Positions 1-11,987 of a stretch of DNA of 64,000 nucleotides are shown in pieces. Numbering within the stretch: the first letter of the stretch is position 1; each line of letters begins with the position of its first letter. The notes under the pieces were generated by a model. That model did not search any database. It saw only the letters and a list, made by a program, of their open reading frames with translations, and was not told the origin of the DNA. The stretch comes from Serripes groenlandicus. Taxonomy: Eukaryota; Mollusca; Bivalvia; Cardiida; Cardiidae. The translations under genes and the position numbers were made by a program. The stretch is from assembly GCA_031761405.1 (NCBI GenBank), contig JASEVX010000007.1:39363248-39427247 (forward strand), in the 5' to 3' direction.

Positions 1-962
1 TCAAATTAGTGGTGGCCATTTGACCTGATATGTTATATATTTTATATTTTCATATTTTTCTGCTTGAGAAATATCTGTCAAATTTTAGTGAACCCCTTTC
101 TACATACAACAAATCTGCAGCAGATGAATTTGTTACCAGTTATTGAACAGAATTCTAAACATAGTGCACATTATGAGGAATTTCTCATTGTGCCAAAACG
201 TTTTTAAAATCTGCATCTGCATGTTGGAGTAGGTTTTCGAATTTATGGAATGAACATTTTCAGACAGAAATTGTAAATGATAGATATTGCACTGATTGTC
301 AGATGTTGTCTGTATATGTGTTGTACTGTAGACAAAAACAAAATGGCTATGTTGTGTTATTAACCCTGTTTTTCTATTTGAAATAGTTGACAACTTTTTT
401 TCAGAGGTTTTTAACACTTTTTCACATGCATTTAACTCTTTTGTAGCAGATGGCTATTTAAAATATTGTTTCAAAAGGAATATTTTTCGTAATTCTCTTG
501 TTATATGTATAAGGTTTTCAATGCTTTCCAATATGTGTAAATGTTTCGAAAGTTGTCTTGTGCAGATTTGTTGAATGTGGAAAAGTAAATTTGTCTCTGA
601 AAACAAGCAAATGTCAAAATGTGTACCGGTAACCAAATTTCCATTCACAAGTCTTGAAGATGCATTTTGATGCATCTGCAGTTGACAACTTTCGAAAAAA
701 ATTGTGGCAAAAGAAGACATTTAAAAATTGTCTGCTGCAGATTTGTTGTAAGTGGGAAAAGGTTAATAAGAGGTCTATTTAGATATATACAGGAAAACAT
801 TGGAGAAAAAGGAGTATGTGCTTCATACGGAGAACAACTTCTTCTTTATCCAGGATCTTCTAATTCTACTTCTTTTCAAAACTATGCTCTTTTCTTACCT
901 TGATAATTAATTGTTCTTTCATTTGGAAAAGTATAAAATTAGCATTTTGAGGTTTACCATAT

Positions 963-1459
963 CAGTGTGTGTATACCACGTGACTTTTGACGTCATATTT
1001 GCATCGTCAGACAGCACTAATTGCTTTTGATAAGAAGTAAACACAATGGTAACTTTTTTATTTCTTCACCATTTTTAATGAAAGATGGCGCAGACTATGC
1101 CTCTTACAATGTCCTATCTCCGGTTTTTACAGGAGTTTGATTGGTGGTCTATTTTTTTCAAACACTTCGACGAACCTGTTCTCAATATCCAGTTTTAATA
1201 ATGCTCCGGCTAACGGCGATCTTAGTACATTTTGAGAAAAGGTTCATCGAAGTGTTTGAAGAAACTAAACCACTAATCAAACTCCGTTTAAAACCGGAGA
1301 TAGGGCTCTGTAAGCGGCGTAGACGGCGCCATGTTTCATTAAAAATGATGAAGAAATGAAAAAGTTACTTTTGTTTTTACTTCTAAACCGAAGTAAAATA
1401 GTGTTGTCCACCGTAGCATAAATTTTGTGACATCAGAGTCACGTGGTATACACACACTG
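963..1459. mobile_element. 497-bp inverted-repeat (foldback) element with 5-bp target duplication
   Basis: The ends are inverted copies: CAGTGTGTGTATACCACGTG at the left and its reverse complement at the right. Similarity continues inward over about 200 bases per side (ATTTTTAATGAAA against TTTCATTAAAAAT, TCCGGTTTT against AAAACCGGA, AAACACTTCGA against TCGAAGTGTTT). It is flanked by CATAT at 958-962 and 1460-1464. No transposase is encoded. The class is not assigned: the 5-bp duplication is seen, but the termini do not clearly match a family I know. Confidence 0.8.
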
Positions 1460-1466
1460 CATATAA

Positions 1467-1696
1467 TTAAACCTTTTCTTCACATGTCAATTCTGCAGCA
1501 GACGACTTTGAACGTATTTTGTCAATAAATAGAAAATCTCCATAATTGAATGGATAACCTATGCCAAAAAGTGGAAATCATTGTGGCAAAAGGAGAAATT
1601 GCACATTTTGTGCAATTTCTTCTTTTGTTACTATGTTTTCATAAAGCTGTCTGCTGCAGAGGCGTCAGAAAGCGTCTATATGAGGGAAAGGGTTAA
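1467..1696 (+). mobile_element. TTAA MITE, young subfamily
   Basis: 230 bases from TTAA to TTAA; left end decayed (TTAAACCTTTTCTTCACATG), right end TATGAGGGAAAGGGTTAA. The + orientation is defined here as starting with the CAATTCTGCAGCAGACGAC end. Confidence 0.85.
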
Positions 1697-2285
1697 ACCT
1701 TTTAACTAGTCTAAACAACATTAGATCAATGATAAACAATAACATTTTATTATTAGCTCAAAATTTGAATATGTGACATATTTGGCTTAGGGCCCGTATT
1801 AATCAGCCTTGATCCTTGTAACTGTTGTAGGATATGTTACCCTTTCCCATAGGCAGACATATTTTGGTGCATTTGCAGCAGACAAGCTTTGAAACCATTG
1901 TGGCAAAAGAAGAATTTGCTTACAATGAACAACTTCTACTTTTGCCACATTGTTTTCAACTCGATTCAAGAAATATTCTTTCATTTATTTAAATCTATTA
2001 TTTTCTCCAGACTTTTTTTTAATTAAAGTCATCTGCCAGTCTTTTGCCAATATGTGGGAAAGAGTTAATACCCCCATTTGATGTGGATTGATAGTATATA
2101 TTTATGCTGTGTTAATTTGCTAGGCCATAAGCGTTTTCCCTTTGGTAAGTATACAATAATAACATGCATAACCTCTACTGTGCTAGTGGATATTAGATTT
2201 GATAATAATCAACCTGTGTTTTAGGTGGGCGTAACCCATTACCTCGTTTGATAATTTAACTAGGTCCCTGGTAAAGACATTTTAT

Positions 2286-2525
2286 TTAACCCTTTCCCTC
2301 ATACAACAATTCTGCAGCAGACGACTTTGATCGACTTTGAACGTTTTTTGTCAAAACATAGAAAATCTCCATAATTGAATGGAAAACCTATGACAAAAAG
2401 TGGAAAACATTGTGTCAAAAGGAGAAATTGCTCGTTTTGAGCAATTTCTTCTTTTTTCACTATGTTTTCAAAAAGCCGTCTGCTGCAGAGGTGTCAGAAA
2501 GCGTCTATATGAGGGAAAGGGTTAA
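2286..2525 (+). mobile_element. TTAA MITE, young subfamily
   Basis: 240 bases, both CCCTTTCCCTCATA termini intact. The extra 10 bases come from a local duplication of a GACTTTGA segment near the left end. Confidence 0.95.
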
Positions 2526-4056
2526 ATAGGTCCCTGGTAAAGACATTTTATTTAACAGTTTATAAAGCAGAGAGATTGCTTATACACTGTAGTGAGCACT
2601 TTCTCCATACCCCACAATCTTTTCAATTTTATCCTTAGATAAAAGTTAAAAACTTTCAGACGTTGCGATTATTTCAATTTCAACTATTTAGAGAAAAGGA
2701 GGATAAAACCAGACAAAAGAAAATATATATTTTGTGTTTTTTTGACACTCTTGTTTGACCAAAAGGAAACTTTGCTCACAATGAGCAATTTCTCCTCCAA
2801 CAAGTTTATTGTCAAAAAAGATTTTATAGATACTTAGAGCCACCTTATCGGGGAAAATATTTCATAACTTTTCAAATTTGAAGACATTTAATGCAGAAAA
2901 TAACGGAAATAGGACTTATGTTTAAAAAGAGAAGAAAAGTGAATGAAAAAGGAAAGATTACTAGCTAAAAACAGATTTCTCTTTTCTATGAGGGTAAGGG
3001 TTTTTATTTGAGATTGAAAATGGTATCTAATTATTAGATGGTTATAGAACCTTAGCAACAGTTAACCCCATCCACCTAACACAAATATGTGGATGACGAC
3101 TTTGTAATTATGTACCAGATTGTATTGGAAATCTCCAAATGAATTTATGGCCGCCCCGCGAGAAATCCAACATTATGGCTTCTGCAAAATGTATCAACCA
3201 GATCAGCCTGCGCTGTCCACGTAGACTGATCCTGGCTCACACATTCAGGGGGATGGGAGTATGGAGTAATGATTCTTGAAACAGAAAATCCACAGGAGAC
3301 GAAAAGTGTCTGTCTGGGTTAGCCTGCGCGGCATGCTTAGGCTGATCAGGGTCGACACTTTACGCGGGACCATAATGTTGGTTTTCTCGCGAGACGGCTC
3401 GTATAACTATTGGAATTCAAAAGTTGTTCAGTGCAGATGCATGAACATGTGTCTGCATGTGAGAAAGGGTTAACTGTAGTTAATGATAAGTTTTAATCTA
3501 AATGGGAATGGAGAAGTTTTGACCCCTAAATTAATTATGGTACATGTCATTAATAAAATAGCAATGCTCTATGAAAATCAACCTTAAGGCCTTTGATGAT
3601 CAGACAGATCTTTATCTTCACTTGCCTTGGTGCTAGAGGTTGCGGGGTTTGACTCATGACCAGGTCATACCAATCAGGATTGAGGGTTAGTATAACGACT
3701 GACTCACTGGTGTCATGATAAATGGACTAGTAATACTGGGTACCCAGGAAAGACCTTGACATATTAAACTGAATTTTTTTTATAAGTGGCATAAATCACC
3801 GTACAAACAAGGTAATTTTCACTTGTCATGAAAACACTCAGGTTAATTTTTCTGGAGCAGTGCTGAAAATTTAATATTAATTTTTTTCACTGCCAAAAGT
3901 TTACAAATTGATTTAATTGAATTCTATGAGGATAGAGTTTGGTTGAACGAGGAAGTGAGATGCATTTTGGCCACAGAGCTCTAGATAAGCGCCTCATGGA
4001 AGATTAGTTTTTGTAACTAAATGAGTATTTTTTACCCTCATAAAATAAAGTTATTA

Positions 4057-5758
4057 TTAACCCTTTCCCTCATAAAGACGCTTTCTGACGCCTCTGCAGC
4101 AGACGGCTTTTTGAAAACATAGTGACAAAAGAAGAAATTGCACAAAACGCGCAATTTCTCCTTTGGCCACAATGTTTTCCACTTTTTGTCATAGGTTATC
4201 CATTCAATTATGGAGATTTTCTATTTTTAGCTCTACTGGCCAAAGGCCAGAAGGGCTTATGTCGTGGCGATGTGTCCGTCGTGCGTGCGTGCGTCCGTCC
4301 GTAAACAATTTCTTGTTAACACGATACAGTCTTCACTTTTGATTGTATCTCAACCAAACTTATACAGTAGTTAGATATCCATGAGAGCTCGGTTCCTTTC
4401 GAAAACCAGCCAGATCCGCCCATGCATGACTGGATTATGGCCCTTGAAATGGTCAAAATTGCTATAAAAGAGCTTGTAAACACGATACAGTCTTCACGTT
4501 TGATTGTATCTCAACCAAACTTATACAGTAGTTAGATATCCATGAGAGCTCGGTTCCTTTCGAAAACCAGCCAGATCCGCCCATGCATGACTGGATTATG
4601 GCCCTTGAAATGGTCAAAATTGCTATAAAAGAGCTTGTTAACACGATACAGTCTTCACGTTTGATTGTATCTCAACCAAACTTATACAGTAGTTAGATAT
4701 CCATGAGAGCTCGGTTCCTTTCGAAAACCAGCCAGATCCGCCCATGCATGACTGGATTATGGCCCTTGAAATGGTCAAAATTGCTATAAAAGAGCTTGTT
4801 AACACGATACAGTCTTCACTTTTAATTTAACTCAACCAAACTTATACAGTAGTTAGATATTCATGAGAGCTCGGTTCCTTTCGAAACCAGCCAGATCCGC
4901 CCATGCAAGACTGGATTATGGCCCTTGAAATGGTCAAAATTGCTATAAAAGAGCTTGTTAACAAGATACAGTCTTCACTTTTGATTGTATCTCAACTAAA
5001 CTTATACAGTAGTTAGATATCTATGAGAGCTCGGTTCCTTTTGAAAACCAGTCAGATCCGCCCATGCAAGACTGGATTATGGCCCTTGAAATGGTCAAAA
5101 GTGCTATAAAAGAGCTTGTTAACACGATACAGTCTTCACGTTTGATTGTATCTCAACCAAACTTATACAGTAGTTAGATATCCATGAGAGCTCGGTTCCT
5201 TTCGAAAACCAGCCAGATCCGCACATGCATGACTGGATTATGGCCTTTGAAATGGTCAAAATTGCTATAAAAGAACTTTTTAACCCGATACAGTCTTCAC
5301 TTTTGATTGTATCTCAACCAAACTTATACAGTATTAAGATATCCATGAGAGCTCGGTTCCTTTCCTAAACCAGCCAGATCCGCCCATGCCCTTGAAATTG
5401 TCCAAATTGCTATAATTGAGCATGTGAACACAATAGAGGCTCCATTTACTATCTGATCTTCACCAAACTTAGATAGTACTTAAATATTGATGAGAGCTTG
5501 GTTCCTTTTGAAAACCAGCTAGATCCGCCCATGCAAGACTGGATTATGGCCCATGAAATTGTAAAAATTGCTATAATACAGCTTGTGAACACAAAAGAGC
5601 CTCCATTTACTATCCGATCTTCACCATACATACATGCTCTGGATTGAAAATGACCAAAGAACCATACCAGTAGAGCATAGGCCCTCATGGGCCTCTTGTT
5701 TGACAAAATACGTTCAAAGTCGTCTGCTGCAGAATTCCCGTATGAGGGAAAGGGTTAA
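4057..5758 (-). mobile_element. TTAA MITE, young, split by a HINE-like insertion
   Basis: Left part is 4057-4228 and right part 5701-5758. Removing 4229-5700 restores a normal 230-base MITE across a T run. This gives a direct before/after view of the HINE-like insertion site. Confidence 0.93.
4229..5700 (+). mobile_element. HINE/pearl-like element, AGCTCTACTGG family, with 161-bp tandem array
   Basis: Starts AGCTCTACTGGCCAAAGGCC (hairpin GGCC..GGCC), then a GTCC/GTGC microsatellite (about 4270-4302), then 7-9 tandem units of 161 bases (starts near 4321, 4482, 4643, 4804, 4963, 5124, 5285, then decayed). The 3' side has CCAGTAGAGC (5667-5676, inverse of the start), a 6-bp hairpin (AGGCCC, TCAT, GGGCCT) and CTTGTT. 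Inserted in a MITE between T and T. The Helentron-relative class is inferred from this plan; no Rep/helicase gene is present. Confidence 0.85.
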
Positions 5759-5815
5759 TACAAGTTGGCTACGTATTGAGGAGAATGTTGAATATAAGTT
5801 TGACTGTACTCTTTT

Positions 5816-6028
5816 TTAACCCTTTCCCTCATATGACAATTCTGAAGCAGACGACTTTGAACATATTTTGTTAAAAAATGGAAAATCCCTTTAATTGAAT
5901 GGATAACCTATGACTAAAAGTGGAAAACATTGTGTCAAAAGGAGAAATTTCTTCTTTTGTCACTATGTTTTCAAAAATCCGTCTGCTGCAGAGGCGTCAG
6001 AAAGCGTCTATATGAGGGAAAGGGTTAA
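5816..6028 (+). mobile_element. TTAA MITE, young, with small internal deletion
   Basis: Both termini intact (CCCTTTCCCTCATA and inverse); 213 bases because part of the central hairpin is missing. Confidence 0.93.
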
Positions 6029-7490
6029 ATAACACTACAGGTAAAGGAAGAAATATACTGTCTGTTACTGTTACACAAGTATTTCATTTACATTTGATTA
6101 ATCATCTGCAGTGATTTATACCAAGTGATCATTGAAATATTTGATCAAGCTCGTTCATATGAGGAAGTAAATTTTATAATTGATAATTCATAAAACTAAC
6201 CCAAAGAACATTGGCATAATGTACATATGTTTAGTTGATTTTGAAATGTGGTATTATGGTGTCACTAAAATAAGCCCAACTGAGCCTGAAGGTTGATGGA
6301 AATTGTTAATGCGGTTTAAACCTTTTCTTCCCACAAGTATACACATTCAGATGCATCTGCAGCAGACGACTCTTGAAAACATTGAAGCAAAAGAAGAAAT
6401 TGCTCATAATGAGCAATTTCTCCTTTTGTCACAATGTAGATAAGCAATAAAGATGCATGGGTACTAGTTTGATTTTTGCAAATAGATACATCAAGTGTAA
6501 TACTATATATAGGCCAACATTGAAGACTGGTGATACTGTGTAAATGCACATGCTCACTGAACACAGATGATGCAAGACCCTAAATCACCAGATCAAGGGC
6601 TTGGTGTGAAACTGTTGTAACTAGAATTTGTATTTTTTTACCAAGGTTAATCACCTCTCCAATGGGTCAAAAAGTGTCTGTTTGTGGGAAAGGGTAAAGA
6701 GAACATTGGGAATTCTAACTGAATGAAAGTTCAGTTTGAAGACAAATTGGAAAAAAAGAATTGCTCATCATTATTAGTCATTGTATTTTCCTTTTCATTA
6801 TGTTGGTTTTAAAAGTTGTTTGTTTGCAGCAGATGTGTCGATATTCACATCATGGAATGGGCTAAATTCAAATATCCCTATTATTTTAGTATTTTTTAAA
6901 CTCCCCATATTCTTAACAAACTAATAATGGCTTTGGGAAGTTATGAAGATCTGATGAAAAGCCGATGAAGATTTGTCTTAAAGCTGTATAGTGTTCAAAA
7001 CACACAATTTTTTTAAAAAAATTAACCATATGAGTGTATTACATAACTGAATGTAGCAGATATGTTAAAACGTAACAAGTGATCAAAATTGATTGCACTA
7101 AATAAACTTTGTATACTCATGCAGCAATGCAATAATGAAGTGGAAAATGACTGACTTGAATATGAGTTGTTTTACTTATTTTCCGTAGGCTGATTTTGAA
7201 TTCTTCCATGTGATGGGAAAGAATTGGAAATATGACAAAATATTGAAACAAAATTCAGAACTAAACTCAAACTCAACTCAATTTGATTCAGGCCAGTCGG
7301 CAGATAAGTACCATTGGCCATTTACAAGTATATATTTGTAAAGAATATGACAAAAATACAAAGTTCTTTGTCAAGATATAAAACAATGCATCAAAGAAGG
7401 ATAAAATTAATGAAATGTCAAAAATTGCTGCTGTAAAATAGTATTTTTTAATGTTGAAAATAATATTTAGCTAACCTGAGCAATATGTGC

Positions 7491-7706
7491 TTAACCCTTT
7501 CCCTCATACGACAATTCTGCAGCAGACGACATTGAAAATATTTTGTAAAGAAATAGAAAATCTCTATAATTGAATGAATAACCTATGACTGAAAGTGGAA
7601 AACATTGTAGTGAAAGGAGAAATTGCTCGTTTTGAGCAATTTCTTCTTTTGTCACTATGTTTTCAAAAATCCGTCTGCTGCAGAGGCGTCAGAAAGCATC
7701 TATATG
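7491..7706 (+). mobile_element. TTAA MITE, young, 3' truncated
   Basis: Starts TTAACCCTTTCCCTCATACG; ends at TCTATATG, without the last GAGGGAAAGGGTTAA. Central stem is GCTCGTTTTGAGC. Confidence 0.92.
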
Positions 7707-10700
7707 TTTTCATGATCCTCTGGTGTCTGTCATCCATTGATATCAACAATTTACTATAAACCATTATCTCCTTATAAACAATGGGGCCATTTTTAATTCA
7801 ATCGAACTTCAAAGGAATATTTCTTTGCTGTCAATTTTTATAGCATCTTCACTATATTTTCGAATTAATGGCAATAACAGAAAAATGTAATAATATACAG
7901 TCCAACCTGTGTTTAAAGATCATCCATGGGAAGTTTTTGTTCACAGGTAATCTTTAAATACAGGAACATTTATGCAGAAAATGAGTAATTAAGGTGGTCT
8001 TTAGCACAGGTTTGACTTTATGTCAGATTTTGGTTGTAACATCTCTCGGTCCAGAGTCATATCAAAGATGCTGATACAAGCAGATGGTGTACATGAAAGA
8101 TCCTGATCAGACTGCATTGAGGTGCAGGCTGATCTCTATCTTTGCTGGTCATAGAGTCCCATAGGTCAGTTTTGATATACCTCAGCTCTTAGGTACATGT
8201 ACTGCTGTTTAACCCTCGCTCACATATTGGCATAACAATTGTGCAGCAAACGACAACAAAAACATCCAGGCAAAAAATGGAAATCTCAATATATGAAATA
8301 AATATATTGAATTGAGTTATAGACGATGTGGGAAAATGCGGAATTACTCATTATGAGCATTTTTTCCCTCCAACAATGTTTTCAGAAGTTGTCTGCTACA
8401 AATACGTTAAAATGCGTCTGCATTTGTGGGAACAATATAATCTGGCTACCTAGTTCAGATACACATGTATTTTTCTCTCATTTCAATTTTTATCATCATT
8501 CTTTGTTTTATATACTCATTTCACATTTTATAATCACTCTTTGTTATATACATGTATTCTCATATCACATTTTATCATAGCTTTTTGTCATATATTTTCA
8601 ATTCTCATTTTTTTATCACTGTTATTTATATATATACATATATACTCATCCGCTGTTTTCACATCATTATTCTTACTACCATATCATGTAGGTATTGACA
8701 CGTACATAAAAATGCTAGTATTGTATTTGAAGTTCTTGGTCTTGTATACATAAAAGAACTACATGACTTGTATATTTAACCCTTTCCCTGATACAGACGT
8801 TTTCTGATGCCTCTACAGTCAGCGACTTTTGAAAACATTTTAGCAAAATTAGAAATTGTTCATAATTAGCAATTTCTCCATTTGCCACAGTGTATTTTTA
8901 ACTTGATTCAGTTACTGTTATTTAATTTATAGTTTTCCATAATTTTGCCTAAATATTTTCAAAATCATCTGCTGCAAATTTGTCACTTAACCCTTTCCCA
9001 TATACAGCAAATCTGCAGCAGACGACTTTGAAAACATACCCGAAAATAATTGGAAACTCCCTTTAAATGTAAGTTCAACAGTTCCATAGAGTTGAAAGCA
9101 TGGTGACAAAAGGAGAAATTGCTTGTTTTGAGCAATTTCTTCTTTTGTGACTATATTTTCAAAAAGCTGTCTGCTGCAGCGGTGTCTATATGAGGGAAAA
9201 GGGTTAAATATATGAGCCATACTCTACGAAAACCAACCTTAGAGTGACTTTGACAAGTGTAAAAAAATATCAATTTGAAAATCCATACTATGTGTAGAAC
9301 CGATGATGCAGCAGTCAACTTTTGAAAACACTTTGACAAATGAAGTAATTGCTCAAAACAATGCTACAAGGTTTCAACTATATAATAAATATACCTTTAT
9401 TTAAAGAGAGATTTCCAATTTTTGCCTCTATTTTTTCAAAATCGTCTGCTGTTGGTTTGTTTTATTTTGGAAATGGTTAAATTTATAGAGCCAAGTCAGC
9501 CGGCACTTCCAGCCCGTCTGGCTATACTCTTAACTGTTGACTGCCAAACTCAACATATTTATCTTGATATTCCTAAAATTGGCTTGAACTCTTCAAAATG
9601 CAAAGCTTGACAACTTCAATTTCAAAAGTTAGCATCAAAAAAGGTTTAAGTACATTTTATTTATACTCTTTTTGAATGCTCATTTGACTTATAAGCAAGC
9701 AGATCTAGATCAGACAGCTGGTTGTGTATGCCCTATGGTTGATTTTCATGTAGTGCATTCAATAATTCTTTAGTCGAACAGGACTGTCTAGAAAGCCTAA
9801 GTAAATCCTGCTAGTCAGAAAAGATAGGGCATGTAAAATAATTCTATTGTTAACTTCTTACAGTAACATTTAATGATTGTTATATTTATGTTTGTTGTGT
9901 ATACACTATTTTTAACATCAAACAAAAACCAAATACCAAGATCTTTTGAATGTAGGAAACTACAATTAAAGTTGTTAATAAAAACTTGTGCACGAGAGCA
10001 TGACGCATGTTTGTTAAAACTCAATTTGTTAAAGTCATGAAATAATATTCATCAGATTTTTCATTACATGTTTTTATTTTGGTATTCATTACATTGGTCC
10101 TCATAATCTTCTTATAAATCTCATTCATTCTGTTTAGGATCTAAATCACTTTTTATTAATCTAAAGTTTAAAATTGTTACTATCCTCATTTGCATGATTA
10201 TCCTCATTCGTACATGCTTTTTGTGAACTATTTTTCATGCATTCTCACTGTATTTGGTGCAAATATTTTTTTGATTGAGCACCCTTTCCAACATACAACA
10301 AATCTGCAGCAAATGACCTTTATAACATCTTTTTCACAAATGTGGAAAACCATTTTCAATGAGTATGATTATTGTAGTTGAAAACATTGTGGCAAATGGA
10401 GAAATTGCTTGATTTAAGAAGCTTCTCCTTTTGCCACAATGTTTTCATCTGCATCAGAAAGACTATTATGTGCAAAAGTGTTAAACATGTATTATCTTTT
10501 CTGCAAAATCTTATGCAAATCTTACAATGTAATATTATCAGCTTCTTGCAAATGTGCTGCTCTATATATTTTATGATAATTATTTTCAAAGTGATAATAT
10601 TCAATGCTTTGACTGGTGGAACTAATTTTATGAAGCCTGTGCCTCCAGTATAGAACCAGACCAGCTTGTGTATCGGTGCTATCTGACCAGGCTCTTTACT

Positions 10701-10725
10701 GTTGGCAGCTTCATTCTACATTTTT

Positions 10726-11348
10726 ATGCCCCGGCATACGAAGTATGAGGGGCATATAGTTTTCCGGTCTGTTAGTCCGTCCGTTCGTCCGTCCGTTTGT
10801 CCGTCCCGCTCAGGTTAAAGTTTTTGGTCAAGTTAGATTTTAGTGAACCTGATGTCCTATCATTATGAAACTTCACACAAATGACAATCAACATATCATT
10901 GTTTAAAAAATTGTATCAATTTGAGGTTGGACCAACTGTTCATCCGTCTGTTCGTCTGTCTGTTCGTCCATTCCATTCTCAGGTTAAAGTTTTTGGTCAA
11001 GTTAGATTTTAGTGAAGCTGATGTCCGATCATGATGAAACTTCACACAAATGACTATTAACATATCATTCTTTAAAAAATTGTATCAATTTGAGGTTGGA
11101 CCAACTGTTCGTCCGTTCGTTCGTCTGTTCGTCTGTCTGTTCGTCCATTCTCAGGTTAAAGTTTTTGGTCAAGTTAGATTTTAGTGAACCTGATGTCCTA
11201 TCATTATGAAACTTCACACAAATGACAATCAACATATCATTGTTTAAAAAATTGTATCAATTTGAGGTTGGACCAACTGTTCGTCCGTCCGTTTTAAAAT
11301 ATAGTTAACAACCGGGGCATCCGTGTTCCATGGACACATTTTCTTGTT
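10726..11348 (+). mobile_element. HINE/pearl-like element, ATGCCCCGG family, three ~170-bp units
   Basis: Starts ATGCCCCGGCATACG with a hairpin, then GTCCGTCCGTTCGTCC microsatellite. Three tandem units start near 10810, 10979 and 11151, each ending in its own GTCC/GTCT run. The 3' part has CCGGGGCAT (inverse of the start), a GTGT..ACAC hairpin around TTCCATGG and the CTTGTT end. Inserted after TTTTT. Confidence 0.85.
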
Positions 11349-11860
11349 TTCTTCTGTTTTTCGTAGAAGTAGCTAGTGCCTTTGCCAAGTGCAAAGCTGG
11401 GTGGGTTAACCCTTTCCCACATAAAGATGCTTTTCGACACATCTGCAGCAGACATTTTAAAAAAAATTGTGTCTAAAGAAGAAAGGGTTAAGAATATCTG
11501 GCCATATTGATTCAGTACCAAAATATCTTCGATGATGCCTTGCATGTTAATCCTTTCCAACATGCAGATACAATTTGACGCCTATGCAGCAGACAACCTT
11601 TGAAAATAATGTTGCAAAAGGAGGATTTGTATTGATGAACAATTTCTACTTTCGCCACAACTTTTTCAACTATTTTTAATAAATAAATTTTCATTTATTG
11701 AGAATTTGCTCATTTTTGCACGGATATTTTCAAAGTTGTCTGCTGCAATTTTGTTCCATGTGCAAAAGGGGGAAGTGAAGGCAGAAGTAAAAACATTAAA
11801 ATGAATTAAATTAAATCGGTGTTCTTTGTAAAATGTCTGTATTTCCTTGTCCATTTATAG

Positions 11861-11987
11861 ATATACCAAGTCCCCCGGGTATGCCTGTGTTTGATGCAGT
11901 GACCTCGACCACTGCTCACATATCATGGAAGGAAAGCTTGAATGACAATAACAGTCCGATCATTAGTTATCTTGTCGATCTGAAAAA
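11861..11987 (+). CDS. RPTP exon 1 of window: first half of FN3-1
   Basis: Acceptor ccatttatag, donor gtaagt. Two bases complete a codon from an upstream exon outside the recognised part, so the gene begins earlier. Reads [20 protein letters not shown] followed by SWKES and a YLVDLKK strand: the Pro-rich FN3 start, the core Trp of strand B and the C strand. Ends in phase 2 and joins to 13523. Confidence 0.9.

Larger units (their letters stand above)
98..2069. repeat. Old MITE fragments, first cluster
   Basis: Diverged copies at about 98-235, 650-770 and 1836-2069, recognised by CTGCAGCAGA, GAAAACATTGTGGCAAAAG and TGTGGGAAAGG motifs. The last is nearly complete. Confidence 0.75.
6322..11772. 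repeat. Old MITE copies, second cluster
   Basis: Copies at about 6322-6440, 8209-8435, 8776-8990, 8987-9207 (intermediate: TATGAGGGAAAAGGGTTAA), 9296-9480, 10279-10486, 11406-11492 and 11548-11772. Two share one TTAA near 8987-8990, so they sit end to end. Confidence 0.75.
1..11860. other. Upstream repeat-filled region, probably intron of the RPTP gene
   Basis: I find no segment here with FN3-like patterns next to good splice sites, and exon 1 starts mid-codon, so this is best read as intron. It holds MITEs (listed separately), an inverted-repeat element (963-1459), two HINE-like elements (4229-5700, 10726-11348) and a SINE relic (about 3620-3775). The stretches 2530-3480, 6630-7490, 7710-8205 and 9480-10280 show only weak repeat traces or nothing I recognise. 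A diverged or very short exon could have been missed. Confidence 0.6.

Noticed and set aside
4298..5430. Direct repeats that could suggest a CRISPR array
   Set aside because: The units are contiguous 161-base satellite copies with no short repeat/spacer pattern, and the genome is animal.
133..10653. Many small open frames in the first 11 kb
   Set aside because: Most translate MITE, SINE or array sequence (recurrent peptides such as MRERVK, NPFPHT and FCHNVF). None shows a conserved domain or a credible splice context.
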